A DNA stretch of 16,124 nt from Erysipelotrichaceae bacterium (GTDB taxonomy: Bacteria > Bacillota_I > Bacilli_A > Erysipelotrichales > Erysipelotrichaceae): assembly GCA_017419065.1 (NCBI GenBank), contig JAFOMB010000104.1:1-16124 (forward strand), read 5' to 3'. Both the position numbers and the translations under genes were made by a program. This document shows, piece by piece, positions 1-7,301 of the stretch. Within the stretch, counting starts at the first letter, position 1. Each line of letters starts with the position of its first letter. Under the pieces are notes generated by a model that saw only the letters and a list, made by a program, of their open reading frames with translations, made no database searches and was not told the DNA's origin.

Positions 1-1
1 A

Positions 2-937
2 GGACAGTCGGAAGTCTTCACCGGAAAGGCTCTGAAAGAGTATCCGCGTTCCTCCTACTATGTCGCCGACAAATACAACTTCCAGGCGATGCCGGACTAT
101 GAAAAGCAGTTCGCCCTGCAGCTGGAAAGGCTGGGGATGGATCATATCGATTTCTATCTCCTGCACGGCATCCAGGACAACTTCGCGGAAGAGATCCTGA
201 ACAACGGCTGCATCGAATACTTCGCGAAAATGAAAGAAGAAGGGAAGATCTCCTATCTGGGTTTCTCCTACCACGGCAATGAAGAAAACCTCTTAAAGTC
301 ATTGGAGAAGTACGACTGGGACTTTGTCCAGATCCAACTCAATTACTATGACTGGGAATACGGCAATCAGAGACGTCTCTATGAGATCTTAAAGGAGAGG
401 AATATCCCGGTCATGGTGATGGAACCGGTACACGGAGGTCTTCTGAGCAGACTCAATGATGAGGCAAGAGAACTCCTGAAGAAGGAAGATCCGGACGCTT
501 CTCCGGCATCCTTCGCGATGAGATGGGTCATGTCCCTGGACGGCGTGCAGGTCGTCCTGTCTGGCATGAACGAAGTCGAACAGGTCAAAGACAACGTCAG
601 GACCTTCTCGGAGAATAGGAAAGTTACCGAAGAAGAGAAGGAACTGCTGAAGAAAGCCGCTTCCCTGCTTCGCAAGGATGTGCCGATGCCGTGTACGGGA
701 TGCCGCTACTGCACCCCGAACTGTCCGATGGAGCTCAATATTCCGGAACTGCTGATTTCCTACAATGAGTCCAGGGGACACGATTCCTGGAGACTGACAG
801 GTCTCTGGGGTCTGCCGGAAGACAGGCAGCCGAAGGCCTGCATCGGCTGCGGTGCCTGTACAGCTCACTGTCCGCAGTCTCTCGACATTCCTTCCGCGAT
901 GAGAGAGATGGCAGAAGATCTCGAAAGAATGAGATAA
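2..937 (+). CDS. Aldo/keto reductase with C-terminal two-cluster ferredoxin domain, 5' partial
   Basis: The frame is open from base 2, so the true start lies upstream. The first residues, GQSEVFTGKAL, match the segment just after the catalytic Tyr of aldo/keto reductases, so that Tyr is outside the window. The likely catalytic Lys (VADKYN) and His (YLLHG) are present, followed by barrel strands such as VMVMEPV and the cofactor-binding stretch VVLSGM. The last 80 residues carry two ferredoxin-like motifs, CTGCRYCTPNCP (about 692-727) and CIGCGACTAHCP (about 839-874), which should hold two [4Fe-4S] clusters. This architecture is the COG1453-type oxidoreductase common in anaerobes; the substrate cannot be told from sequence. 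The gene ends in a perfect hairpin shared with the convergent gene. Family is certain; physiological role unknown. Confidence 0.93.
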   Translation, partial: GQSEVFTGKALKEYPRSSYYVADKYNFQAMPDYEKQFALQLERLGMDHIDFYLLHGIQDNFAEEILNNGCIEYFAKMKEEGKISYLGFSYHGNEENLLKSLEKYDWDFVQIQLNYYDWEYGNQRRLYEILKERNIPVMVMEPVHGGLLSRLNDEARELLKKEDPDASPASFAMRWVMSLDGVQVVLSGMNEVEQVKDNVRTFSENRKVTEEEKELLKKAASLLRKDVPMPCTGCRYCTPNCPMELNIPELLISYNESRGHDSWRLTGLWGLPEDRQPKACIGCGACTAHCPQSLDIPSAMREMAEDLERMR

Positions 938-970
938 AAAGAAGATGTCCTTCACGGACATCTTCTTTGT
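938..970. terminator. Bidirectional intrinsic terminator between convergent genes
   Basis: A perfect 13-bp inverted repeat (938-950 with 956-968) encloses the 5-base loop ttcac. The stem begins AAAGAAG and ends CTTCTTT, so each strand has a T-rich 3' side. It starts directly after the aldo/keto reductase stop and lies two bases before the stop of the opposing HerA-like gene, so it should end transcription from both sides. Confidence 0.85.
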
Positions 971-2467
971 TTATTTCAGGAATCCTTTCAGGAAGTTCTT
1001 GGCCTGTTTATAGCCGAAGTTGACGAGTTCCCGGGAGACTTTATAGGTAGCCTGTCTCGCCAGACGGTCAGCGAAGGTAGGCCTGTTGGCCTTCCTGGCG
1101 GCCTCTCTGGCTTTCTGCTTGGCGATCTTTTCCTCCTCCTTGGCTCTCTGTTTGGCAGCTGCTTCCTCTTCCCTGACCCGGGCTTCTTCCTCCCGCATGT
1201 CATCGATGAGTTCGTAGGCACTCTCCGGATCGAAGAAACGTTCGTATTTTCCATAGACGGCATCCGTCTCAATGACATACTGGATGCGCTCTGCATTGGC
1301 GATCGTCATGGAGGATCTCGGCGGCAGGATCTTCGTCTCTTCGACGATGGAAGGAACACCTTCTTCATCCAGAGTGGATACCAGGGCGGTACCGGTCTTC
1401 ATATTGGAGATCCTCTCCGCAGTATCGAAGGCCGGATTCTGACGGAAGGAGTCCGCAGCCATCTTACAGGCCTTGATCTCGGAAGGGGTATAGGCACGTA
1501 AGGAGTGCTGGATGCGGTTGGAGAGCTGCGATAATACCGTGTTCGGGATGTCGGAAGGATTCTGGGTACAGAAGAAGATACCGACGCCCTTGGAACGGAT
1601 GAGACGGACTGTCGTCTCGATCTTCTCCAGAAGCTGTCTGGAAGCATTACGGAAGAGAAGGTGGGCTTCATCGAAGAAGAAGACGATCTTCGGAGCATCC
1701 AGGTCTCCGACTTCCGGAAGTCTCTCATAGAGTTCCTGCAGCATCCAGAAGAGGAACATCGAATACAGAAGAGGGTGGTTGTAGAGTTCTTCGCATTCGA
1801 TCATATTCATGACGCCGTAACCGTTCTGTTCACTGAACCAGTCTTCGATATCGATGCTCTGCATCCCGAAGAAGAGATCGCCTCCCTGGCTTTCCAGTTC
1901 CAGGAGCTTTCTCTGTATGGCTCCGACAGACTGCTTGGTGACATTGCCGTATTTGAGGGTGTATTCCTTGGAGTGTTCCCCGACATAGGAAGCCATGGCC
2001 TGAAGGTCTTTCAGGTCGATGATATCCAGTTCCATATCCTGAGCTGCCCGGAAGATGATATTGAGGATGCCCTGCTGGACATCGGTCAGATCGAGCAGAT
2101 GGGAGATGATCAGCGGTCCCATGTCCTGCAGCTTGACGCGTAAAGGATGGCCCTGTTTCTGATAGACGTCGTAGAAGTGGACAGGGTATTTGCGTACCTC
2201 ATAGTCGTGGATGTCCATGGACTCCAGACGGCCTTTGATGCCTTCTTCGTCCCCCGGCACGATCATCCCGGTGAGGTCGCCCTTGACATCGGCGATGACA
2301 GTCGGGATCCCGAGATCGCTCAGCGATTCCGCGATCACTTTTAAAGTGACAGTCTTACCGGTACCGGTAGCTCCGGCGATCAGACCGTGTCTGTTCAGCA
2401 TGGAAGGGGTGAGGAAAACTTCCTTTTCCCCGGCCTTTCCCAAGAGGATCTTATTATCTTTGATCAT
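971..2467 (-). CDS. HerA-like helicase/ATPase, DUF853 (YjgR) family
   Basis: This 498-residue P-loop ATPase is of the HerA-related DUF853 family. The Walker A motif GATGTGKT is at residues 32-39, followed by the family-typical DVKGDLTGM. Walker B, IVFFFDEAHLLF, is at 261-272, with the sensor-like stretch CTQNPSDIP at 300-308. Residues about 424-460 are a highly charged Glu/Lys/Ala-rich probable coiled coil, followed by a basic C-terminal tail. HerA proteins are hexameric DNA translocases; the role of the DUF853 branch is poorly defined, so helicase activity is inferred from family. The start at 2467 has a strong GGAGGA site 7 bases upstream. It follows rlmA by 25 bases on the same strand and is probably co-transcribed with it. 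No nuclease partner (NurA) is adjacent, which argues against a HerA-NurA end-resection pair here. Confidence 0.93.
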   Translation of the reverse strand: MIKDNKILLGKAGEKEVFLTPSMLNRHGLIAGATGTGKTVTLKVIAESLSDLGIPTVIADVKGDLTGMIVPGDEEGIKGRLESMDIHDYEVRKYPVHFYDVYQKQGHPLRVKLQDMGPLIISHLLDLTDVQQGILNIIFRAAQDMELDIIDLKDLQAMASYVGEHSKEYTLKYGNVTKQSVGAIQRKLLELESQGGDLFFGMQSIDIEDWFSEQNGYGVMNMIECEELYNHPLLYSMFLFWMLQELYERLPEVGDLDAPKIVFFFDEAHLLFRNASRQLLEKIETTVRLIRSKGVGIFFCTQNPSDIPNTVLSQLSNRIQHSLRAYTPSEIKACKMAADSFRQNPAFDTAERISNMKTGTALVSTLDEEGVPSIVEETKILPPRSSMTIANAERIQYVIETDAVYGKYERFFDPESAYELIDDMREEEARVREEEAAAKQRAKEEEKIAKQKAREAARKANRPTFADRLARQATYKVSRELVNFGYKQAKNFLKGFLK

Positions 2468-2492
2468 ACGCGTTTCCTCCGTTTTTATTTTA

Positions 2493-3266
2493 TCAGAGCT
2501 TTTGATAGATACTGATCAGAAAGTCCAGACTGACTCCCTTCTCAGATGTGTTTTCCAGTTTTTCTCTTCCCTCTCTTCCTGTCTTGACGCCGTACGGAGT
2601 CATATGGAAGAGGTCGAGCAGGCCGTCGTGGTCGATGAGGGGCCTGGAAGAGACCGCATACTCCTTTACTTTCTCCATCCCTTCGATCGGGATATCCCTG
2701 ATCTCATTCTCCCGGACTCTTTCATAGAGGATCTCCTTGAGCTCGTAGAGGTGCCTCTCGTTCGGACGGACATAGAGGAAGAGACCTCCCTTTTTCAGGA
2801 CTCTGGCGATCTCCTTATCTGCTAAAGGCGCAAAGATCGTCGTCACCATGTCGAGACTCTCATCCGGGAAGGGCAGTTCGAAGATGGAGGTAAGCAGATA
2901 GAAGGTCGACTTGTCCGTCTTGGAGGCATAGCGGAGAGCCTGCCGGGAGAGGTCGATGCCGAACTTCTTATCGGCCTTCATCTCTTTGGTATAGTAGCCT
3001 TCCCCGCAGGCCAGATCGCAGAGAACTTCCGGCTGATACTTCTCTGTCAGAGAGACGATCTCGTCTTTCAGAAAAGCGTAGTAGCCCCTTTGAAGAAAGG
3101 ACCTTCTCGCATCGATGAGCTCCTTGGCGTCACCGGAGGAGGCGGAGTGGCGGTTGAAGTTGAGATAGCCCTCTTTGGCGATGTCAAAAGAGTGCCTGTT
3201 TTCGCAGCAGGCCTGCTTTCCCTGAAGAAAGAGTTTCTTATGACAGATCGGGCAGAGGACTTCCAT
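2493..3266 (-). CDS. rlmA: 23S rRNA (guanine-N1)-methyltransferase, RlmA family
   Basis: The 257-residue product starts with the RlmA zinc finger, CPIC (C5, C8) then CENRH (C21, H25), followed by the signature SFDIAKEGYLNF. After a linker containing DARRSFLQRGYY comes a Rossmann-type methyltransferase domain whose SAM-binding loop is DLACGEGYY (residues 84-92). Family members methylate N1 of G745 or G748 in hairpin 35 of 23S rRNA, next to the peptide exit tunnel; Gram-positive enzymes are usually of the G748 (RlmAII/TlrB-like) type, but which base is used cannot be read here. It is the first gene of a two-gene minus-strand unit with the HerA-like ATPase, and is divergent from rubrerythrin. 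An AAGGTGA ribosome binding site lies 12 bases before the ATG, which is long spacing; see the promoter entry for a possible leaderless alternative. Confidence 0.93.
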   Translation of the reverse strand: MEVLCPICHKKLFLQGKQACCENRHSFDIAKEGYLNFNRHSASSGDAKELIDARRSFLQRGYYAFLKDEIVSLTEKYQPEVLCDLACGEGYYTKEMKADKKFGIDLSRQALRYASKTDKSTFYLLTSIFELPFPDESLDMVTTIFAPLADKEIARVLKKGGLFLYVRPNERHLYELKEILYERVRENEIRDIPIEGMEKVKEYAVSSRPLIDHDGLLDLFHMTPYGVKTGREGREKLENTSEKGVSLDFLISIYQKL

Positions 3267-3272
3267 GAGTCT

Positions 3273-3300
3273 ATGATATCACCTTGCGTCTTTCTTCCAA
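3273..3300 (-). promoter_or_regulatory. Candidate rlmA promoter
   Basis: On the minus strand TTGGAA (3300-3295), a 16-base spacer and TATCAT (3278-3273) resemble a sigma-A promoter, with four and five of six consensus bases. Its predicted start site falls at or within a base or two of the rlmA ATG, which would make the transcript leaderless and leave the AAGGTGA site untranscribed. A further upstream promoter cannot be excluded. Confidence 0.35.
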
Positions 3301-3324
3301 AACAGGAGCGTTTTAAGGTAAAAT
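3295..3324 (+). promoter_or_regulatory. Candidate rubrerythrin promoter
   Basis: TAAAAT at 3319-3324 is a good -10 candidate ahead of the GGAGGAAAGGAG stretch. The -35 is weak: TTCCAA at 3295-3300 with an 18-base spacer, which is the same site proposed as the -35 of rlmA on the other strand. No PerR-type operator (TTATAAT-N-ATTATAA) is visible. Confidence 0.3.
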
Positions 3325-3338
3325 GGAGGAAAGGAGAA

Positions 3339-3365
3339 ATGAAGAATTATGAAATACGTTTGTAA
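3339..3365 (+). other. Eight-codon mini-ORF overlapping the rubrerythrin start
   Basis: An ATG at 3339 opens the short frame MKNYEIRL, ending at TAA 3363-3365, in a different frame from rubrerythrin and overlapping its first codons. The GGAGGA at 3325-3330 has ideal spacing (8 bases) to this ATG, while AAGGAG at 3331-3336 sits 12 bases before the rubrerythrin ATG. It could be a translated leader peptide or a chance ORF. Confidence 0.2.
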
Positions 3366-3936
3366 AGTATGCGGTTATGTTTATGAAGGCGATGTACCGC
3401 CGACAGAGTGCCCGGTATGCCATGCGAAGGCCGAGATGTTTGAAGCTGTTGAAGGCGAAATGAAGCTCGCTGCTGAACACAAATTCGGTGTCTACGGCGC
3501 CACCGTCAAAAACAATCCGGATGTTCCGGAAGATGTCAAGAAGTACATCTATGACCAGCTGGTCGCCAACTTCCAGGGAGAATGCAGCGAAGTCGGTATG
3601 TATCTCGCCATGGCCAGAGTCGCTCATCGTGAAGGTTATCCGGAAGTCGGATTATACTGGGAAAAAGCTGCATTTGAAGAAGCAGAACACGCTGCGAAGT
3701 TTGCGGAACTCCTGGGTACCGATCTTGAAGCCAATATGACAGATTCCACAGCCAAGAACCTGAAGTGGAGAGTCGACTGCGAATACGGTGCTACGGCCGG
3801 CAAGACAGAACTGGCTGCCTGCGCGAAGAAGTACGGTCTCGATGCGATCCATGACACTGTCCATGAGATGGCCAGAGATGAGGCAAGACACGGCAGAGCC
3901 TTAGAAGGTTTCTATAACCGTTTCTTCAAGAAGTAA
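3349..3936 (+). CDS. Reverse rubrerythrin (N-terminal rubredoxin, C-terminal ferritin-like di-iron domain)
   Basis: The 195-residue protein starts with a rubredoxin-type FeS4 site, CKVC (C5, C8) and CPVC (C21, C24). The ferritin-like helical bundle follows, with di-iron ligand motifs QGECSE (about 76-81), EEAEH (110-114) and ARDEARH (175-181), plus Glu145 in DCEYGAT. Classical rubrerythrin has the domains in the opposite order; this order is that of the reverse rubrerythrins of clostridia. These are cytoplasmic NADH-linked peroxidases (and oxygen reductases) acting with rubredoxin oxidoreductases in anaerobes, so a role in oxidative stress defence is expected. It is monocistronic, divergent from rlmA, and closed by two terminators. 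The start at 3349 is required to include Cys5; its ribosome binding site spacing of 12 bases is unusual. Confidence 0.95.
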   Translation: MKYVCKVCGYVYEGDVPPTECPVCHAKAEMFEAVEGEMKLAAEHKFGVYGATVKNNPDVPEDVKKYIYDQLVANFQGECSEVGMYLAMARVAHREGYPEVGLYWEKAAFEEAEHAAKFAELLGTDLEANMTDSTAKNLKWRVDCEYGATAGKTELAACAKKYGLDAIHDTVHEMARDEARHGRALEGFYNRFFKK

Positions 3937-3940
3937 AGAG

Positions 3941-3966
3941 AAAAGCCGCTGAGCGGCTTTTTCTTT
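3941..3966. terminator. First terminator after rubrerythrin
   Basis: The stem AAAAGCCGC (3941-3949) pairs with GCGGCTTTT (3953-3961) around the loop tga, with a T-rich tail through 3966. It begins four bases after the rubrerythrin stop. The A-rich left arm makes it usable from the opposite strand as well. Confidence 0.85.
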
Positions 3967-3968
3967 CG

Positions 3969-3998
3969 AAAGGATGTCTGACATCCTTTTTTTCTTTT
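3969..3998. terminator. Second tandem terminator, shared with the convergent hydrolase gene
   Basis: AAAGGATGT (3969-3977) pairs perfectly with ACATCCTTT (3981-3989) around ctg, followed by a run of T that reaches the minus-strand stop codon at 3997-3999. It backs up the first hairpin for rubrerythrin and probably also ends transcription of the opposing gene. Confidence 0.8.
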
Positions 3999-5946
3999 AG
4001 AGGAAGGAGGAGCCTCCTGTGACGATCCAGCAGGCCAGGAAGGCAGCCATCAGAGCACCGGCATAGGCTCTTCCTGTCTGACGGTAGAAGTAGGTACATA
4101 AGACAGAGAAGAAGAGGACCTGCGGGACAAAGAGGATGAGGATAGACATGAACGGGCCGCCGAAGGTCGTTCCGAAGAGAACATCGGCACCGGGACCTAT
4201 GCCCGCGAAGAACGGGATGTATTCCAGGAGGACGATGATCATGACACCGCCGGCCATCAGGAAGAAGTTCTTGAGCCAGTCTAAGAAGAAACCGAAAGGA
4301 CCTTTCATATAGGTGGACCTCGTTCTGAGATCCCTCATGATCTTGGCATTGTTGAGAAGATAGAAGAGAGCGAAGATAGGCAGGTAGACCAGGAACTGGA
4401 TGATGCGGATCGATGTGAACGGCCGGAAGAACGGCCAGATGAAGCGCAGATCCAAATGGAATAGGAGACAATAGAGCCAGTTGACGAGATAGACATAGGC
4501 GAAGAGGATCAGGACGAGAAGCAGACAGAGGATGAAGTTCCCGATGTCGAATTCTTCGCCTTCGATTCCTTTCTTTTTATTCTTGGAGCGGGTGATCAAA
4601 GAGGTGACGACCATCACGATGATCAGCAGGAGATACCAGCCCAGGAAACCGTTCCCGACCGTCATGCGGAAGATATTTTCCGGTAGAGGCAATAGCGCAT
4701 GGCCTAACTGAGTCATGAACGGGAAGGAGAGGCCGGAGATCAGGATGGTGATCAGGGCTCCCTTCCACCAGGATCTTCTCGGAGGAAGGATCAGCTCGTT
4801 CGGCAGTTCTCTCGGTATGAGTGTGAATGGCGGGATGGACAATAAGAGATTCAGCAGAGGGAAGAGTCCTAAGAGTACCAGCAGCATGGCTGCCAGGACC
4901 AGGTATTCTTTCAAGAGAGCGGTAAAACTCGTATGATCGAAGTCATTCGGCAAGCCGATGGTCTTTTCAAACCAGTCCAGTGCTGTTTCAAGGCCCTTGG
5001 CGTTATGGGTCGTCAGACGGTGGTTGGTATAGAGGAGTTCCATCCTTCTGGCACTGCCGTCCGCAAAAGAACCGAAGGTCGTATTCCAGGCAGCCTTGTC
5101 CGCTGTCGTCCCCAGGAATTCATAACGCAGAGGCGTCTTTAAGAGGTCATCTGTCACGTTCCTCTGATAGTCGCGGAAGTAGGAGAATTCATCATACTTC
5201 GCCTGCAGGAGGAGGACGTTGTTGAAGGTGTATTTCGAGGTGTCGTAGGCACTCTCTCTAAAGAGTTCCCCGCACTGTAAGACGATGGCCTTCGGGGCGA
5301 TCGGCGTCTTTGAATAATCAGCCGCGACCGACCAGCTGGACCAGGTCCCCATGGAGTGGCCGGAGAGGGCCATGCGGGTATTATCGACATAGTCGAGTTT
5401 CGATAAGAAGTCATAGGCGATGGAACCGCCGGCGGAGGAATCGGTGATGGCGTTGCCGTCGGCGTCCTTGGAATAGCGGTCCTTGAAGAATGAGAGATTG
5501 GAGAAGTTCATGAGGAGGCGGTAGCGTACCGTACCTCCGATCGGGACATAGGTCTTGTCGGCCTCGGAATCATTCCCGTAGTTGACAGAGACCTTGTGGT
5601 TGACATAGCCCCTGGCCTTTAGACCGATGGTGGAGGCGCCGTGTCCGTATTCATCAAGACACAGGACGACCACGCCTCTTCTGGCCAGTTCGATCGCATA
5701 GGCTGCACAGGTCTCGTGGTCATTCTGATAGCCGTGCAGCAGCAGGACGGCCGGTGCCTTGTTTTCAGAAGAAGCGCTCTTCGGGATGTAGAGCTTATAG
5801 GTCAGAGAACCATCTGCTGTTTCGATCTTATCTTCCCTGATCGTGACTGTCCCGTTTCCGTGCTGGAGCAGATCTGCGACTCCCATACAGACAGTAGCCA
5901 AAAGCAGACAGACGGCAAGAAAAATCAGCGCAGTCTTTCGTTTCAT
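3997..5946 (-). CDS. Membrane-anchored alpha/beta hydrolase fused to a polytopic membrane domain
   Basis: The 649-residue protein has an N-terminal hydrophobic segment (about 5-25), then an extracytoplasmic alpha/beta-hydrolase domain (about 45-330). This shows the oxyanion-side motif LLLHGYQND (68-76), the nucleophile elbow GHSMG with Ser198, a probable acid Asp252 (AKYDEF) and probable His314 or His309 (NHRLTTH). The C-terminal half (about 345-645) has roughly eight hydrophobic segments separated by basic loops, such as RSKNKKKG. Substrate is unknown; esterase or peptidase activity on envelope-linked or exported compounds is plausible for the family. The start has GGAGGA six bases upstream. 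It is monocistronic, divergent from the glycerate kinase unit, and convergent with rubrerythrin. The hydrolase call is firm; topology (hydrolase domain outside) is inferred from the single N-terminal segment and hydropathy read by eye. Confidence 0.85.
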   Translation of the reverse strand: MKRKTALIFLAVCLLLATVCMGVADLLQHGNGTVTIREDKIETADGSLTYKLYIPKSASSENKAPAVLLLHGYQNDHETCAAYAIELARRGVVVLCLDEYGHGASTIGLKARGYVNHKVSVNYGNDSEADKTYVPIGGTVRYRLLMNFSNLSFFKDRYSKDADGNAITDSSAGGSIAYDFLSKLDYVDNTRMALSGHSMGTWSSWSVAADYSKTPIAPKAIVLQCGELFRESAYDTSKYTFNNVLLLQAKYDEFSYFRDYQRNVTDDLLKTPLRYEFLGTTADKAAWNTTFGSFADGSARRMELLYTNHRLTTHNAKGLETALDWFEKTIGLPNDFDHTSFTALLKEYLVLAAMLLVLLGLFPLLNLLLSIPPFTLIPRELPNELILPPRRSWWKGALITILISGLSFPFMTQLGHALLPLPENIFRMTVGNGFLGWYLLLIIVMVVTSLITRSKNKKKGIEGEEFDIGNFILCLLLVLILFAYVYLVNWLYCLLFHLDLRFIWPFFRPFTSIRIIQFLVYLPIFALFYLLNNAKIMRDLRTRSTYMKGPFGFFLDWLKNFFLMAGGVMIIVLLEYIPFFAGIGPGADVLFGTTFGGPFMSILILFVPQVLFFSVLCTYFYRQTGRAYAGALMAAFLACWIVTGGSSFL

Positions 5947-5987
5947 ATGATTTCCTCCGGAAGTTTCCTTCCTGTTTCCTTACTTTC

Positions 5988-6016
5988 ACTCTAAACTGTT
6001 TGGACACGGGATTCAA
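5988..6016 (-). promoter_or_regulatory. Candidate promoter of the alpha/beta hydrolase gene
   Basis: On the minus strand TTGAAT (6016-6011), a 17-base spacer and TAGAGT (5993-5988) match sigma-A consensus at four of six bases each. The predicted transcript would start near 5981 and have a leader of about 35 bases containing the GGAGGA site. It overlaps the -35 region of the opposing glycerate kinase promoter. Confidence 0.45.
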
Positions 6017-6038
6017 TGAAAGCGAAGTGATTTATAAT
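6010..6038 (+). promoter_or_regulatory. Candidate promoter of the glycerate kinase unit
   Basis: A perfect TATAAT stands at 6033-6038. The -35 is weak: GATTCA at 6010-6015 with a 17-base spacer, or TTCAAT at 6012-6017 with 15. Transcription would start near 6045, only about three bases before the best ATG (6048), so the message may be leaderless. Confidence 0.5.
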
Positions 6039-6047
6039 AAAAATGTA

Positions 6048-7301
6048 ATGAAAGAAAAGCTCCATCAGGATGCCCTGAAGATCATCGAATACTCCCTGAA
6101 AAAAGCTCGTCCGGACGAGAATATCCTGAAGATCCTGAAAGACATGCCGAAGGGAAAGGGGAAAGAGATCCTCGTTTCTGTCGGGAAGGGTGCTTTCGCC
6201 ATGGCAAAGACAGCTCTGGAATGCCGGAGCTTTGATCAGTCTGTCATCCTGACGAAATACGGCTATCTCGAAGAAAAACTGAAGGAAGCAGAGAGCTATG
6301 AAGCCGGCCATCCCCTGCTGGATGAAAACGGCATCAAAGCCTCTGAGAGGATCCTGGAGATCACGGAAGATCTGGACATGGATGATACTGTCTTCTTCCT
6401 TCTTTCCGGCGGTGCCAGCGCTCTTTTTGAAGTGCCGGCCATCCCGTTAGAAGAACTGCAGAGAGTCAATGGGGAACTGCTGAAAAAGGGTGCCGATATC
6501 AAAGAGATCAATACGATCCGCAAGCGCCTTTCCCTGGTCAAGGGAGGCCGTTTTGCGGTACACTGTGCCCCGGCACGCGTCATCACGATCGTCCTCAGCG
6601 ATGTCCTGGGAGATCCTCTGGATGTGATCGGCAGCGGACCGACAGTCCCTGACCGCTCAAAAAGCAGGGAGGCTATCGAGATCGCGGATAAGTACTCTCT
6701 ATCGCTTTCCGAAGAGGGAAGAGGGAAGCTGGAAGAGGAACCTGTGAAGCAGCTGCATAACTCCGAAGTCTGTTTCGCAGGGAACCTTTCGATGTTTATC
6801 GAAGCCGCCAGAGAGAAATGCGAAGAGCTCGGCTATGAAACAAGAGTATTGAAAGACTATATGACCTCAAAAGCCGGCGATCACGGAAGAAGACTGGCTG
6901 AGGAGGCTTTAAAGATATCGGAAACCGGAAGAAAGACAGCGTTGATACAGGGCGGGGAACCTGTAGTAATCGTAAAGGGAAACGGTATGGGAGGAAGAGC
7001 CCAGGAGCTCGCCTTATCCGCTGCCCGGATCATTGAAGGAAGAGACATCGCCGTCTTCTCCTATGGATCTGACGGGACAGACGGTCCGACAGATGCGGAT
7101 GGCGGCTATGTGGACGGCGATACGGCTCTTATGGCCGATAGAAGGGGCATCGATATAACAGCTTCCCTGGATAACAACGATGCCTATCACGCTCTCAAAG
7201 AACTGGACGGTCTCATCATGACCGGTCCTACCGGGACCAATGTCAATGATCTGGCTGTCGTCCTCATATCAGGAGAAGAGATATGGCAAAAAGAAAAGTG
7301 A
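6048..7301 (+). CDS. Glycerate 2-kinase, MOFRL/DUF4147 family (GckA/TtuD type)
   Basis: The 417-residue product matches type II glycerate kinases. The N-terminal DUF4147 domain (about 5-235) contains SVGKGAFAMAK (44-54), GHPLLDENG and the phosphate-loop-like LLSGGASAL (118-126), then IRKRLSLVKGGRFA. The C-terminal MOFRL domain (about 295-405) contains GGRAQELAL and the signature GSDGTDGPTDADGG (340-353). The family phosphorylates D-glycerate to 2-phosphoglycerate with ATP, feeding glycolysis. I chose ATG 6048 because homology begins there (LHQDALKIIEYSLKKARP) and because the TATAAT lies upstream of it; an in-frame TTG at 6000 would lie in the promoter. Neither start has a visible Shine-Dalgarno sequence. 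The 3' end overlaps the nucleoside hydrolase by 19 bases, implying translational coupling. Related hydroxypyruvate-linked substrates are possible. Confidence 0.9.
   Translation: MKEKLHQDALKIIEYSLKKARPDENILKILKDMPKGKGKEILVSVGKGAFAMAKTALECRSFDQSVILTKYGYLEEKLKEAESYEAGHPLLDENGIKASERILEITEDLDMDDTVFFLLSGGASALFEVPAIPLEELQRVNGELLKKGADIKEINTIRKRLSLVKGGRFAVHCAPARVITIVLSDVLGDPLDVIGSGPTVPDRSKSREAIEIADKYSLSLSEEGRGKLEEEPVKQLHNSEVCFAGNLSMFIEAAREKCEELGYETRVLKDYMTSKAGDHGRRLAEEALKISETGRKTALIQGGEPVVIVKGNGMGGRAQELALSAARIIEGRDIAVFSYGSDGTDGPTDADGGYVDGDTALMADRRGIDITASLDNNDAYHALKELDGLIMTGPTGTNVNDLAVVLISGEEIWQKEK

Noticed and set aside
1661..2143. 160-codon plus-strand frame opposite the HerA-like gene
   Set aside because: It lies inside the Walker-motif region of the opposite gene, and its translation looks like a codon-bias shadow.
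971..2467. HerA-like gene as part of an antiphage defence system (HerA with SIR2, DUF4297 or NurA)
   Set aside because: The protein is the DUF853/YjgR type and its neighbour is the housekeeping rRNA methyltransferase RlmA; no SIR2, nuclease or other effector gene is adjacent.
3267..3348. PerR or other peroxide-stress operator upstream of rubrerythrin
   Set aside because: No TTATAAT-like inverted repeat was found in the divergent region; only candidate -10 and -35 elements are visible.
6000..6047. TTG start at 6000 for the glycerate kinase
   Set aside because: No ribosome binding site precedes it, the added 16 residues (MDTGFNESEVIYNKNV) are not family-like, and the perfect TATAAT lies inside the extension.
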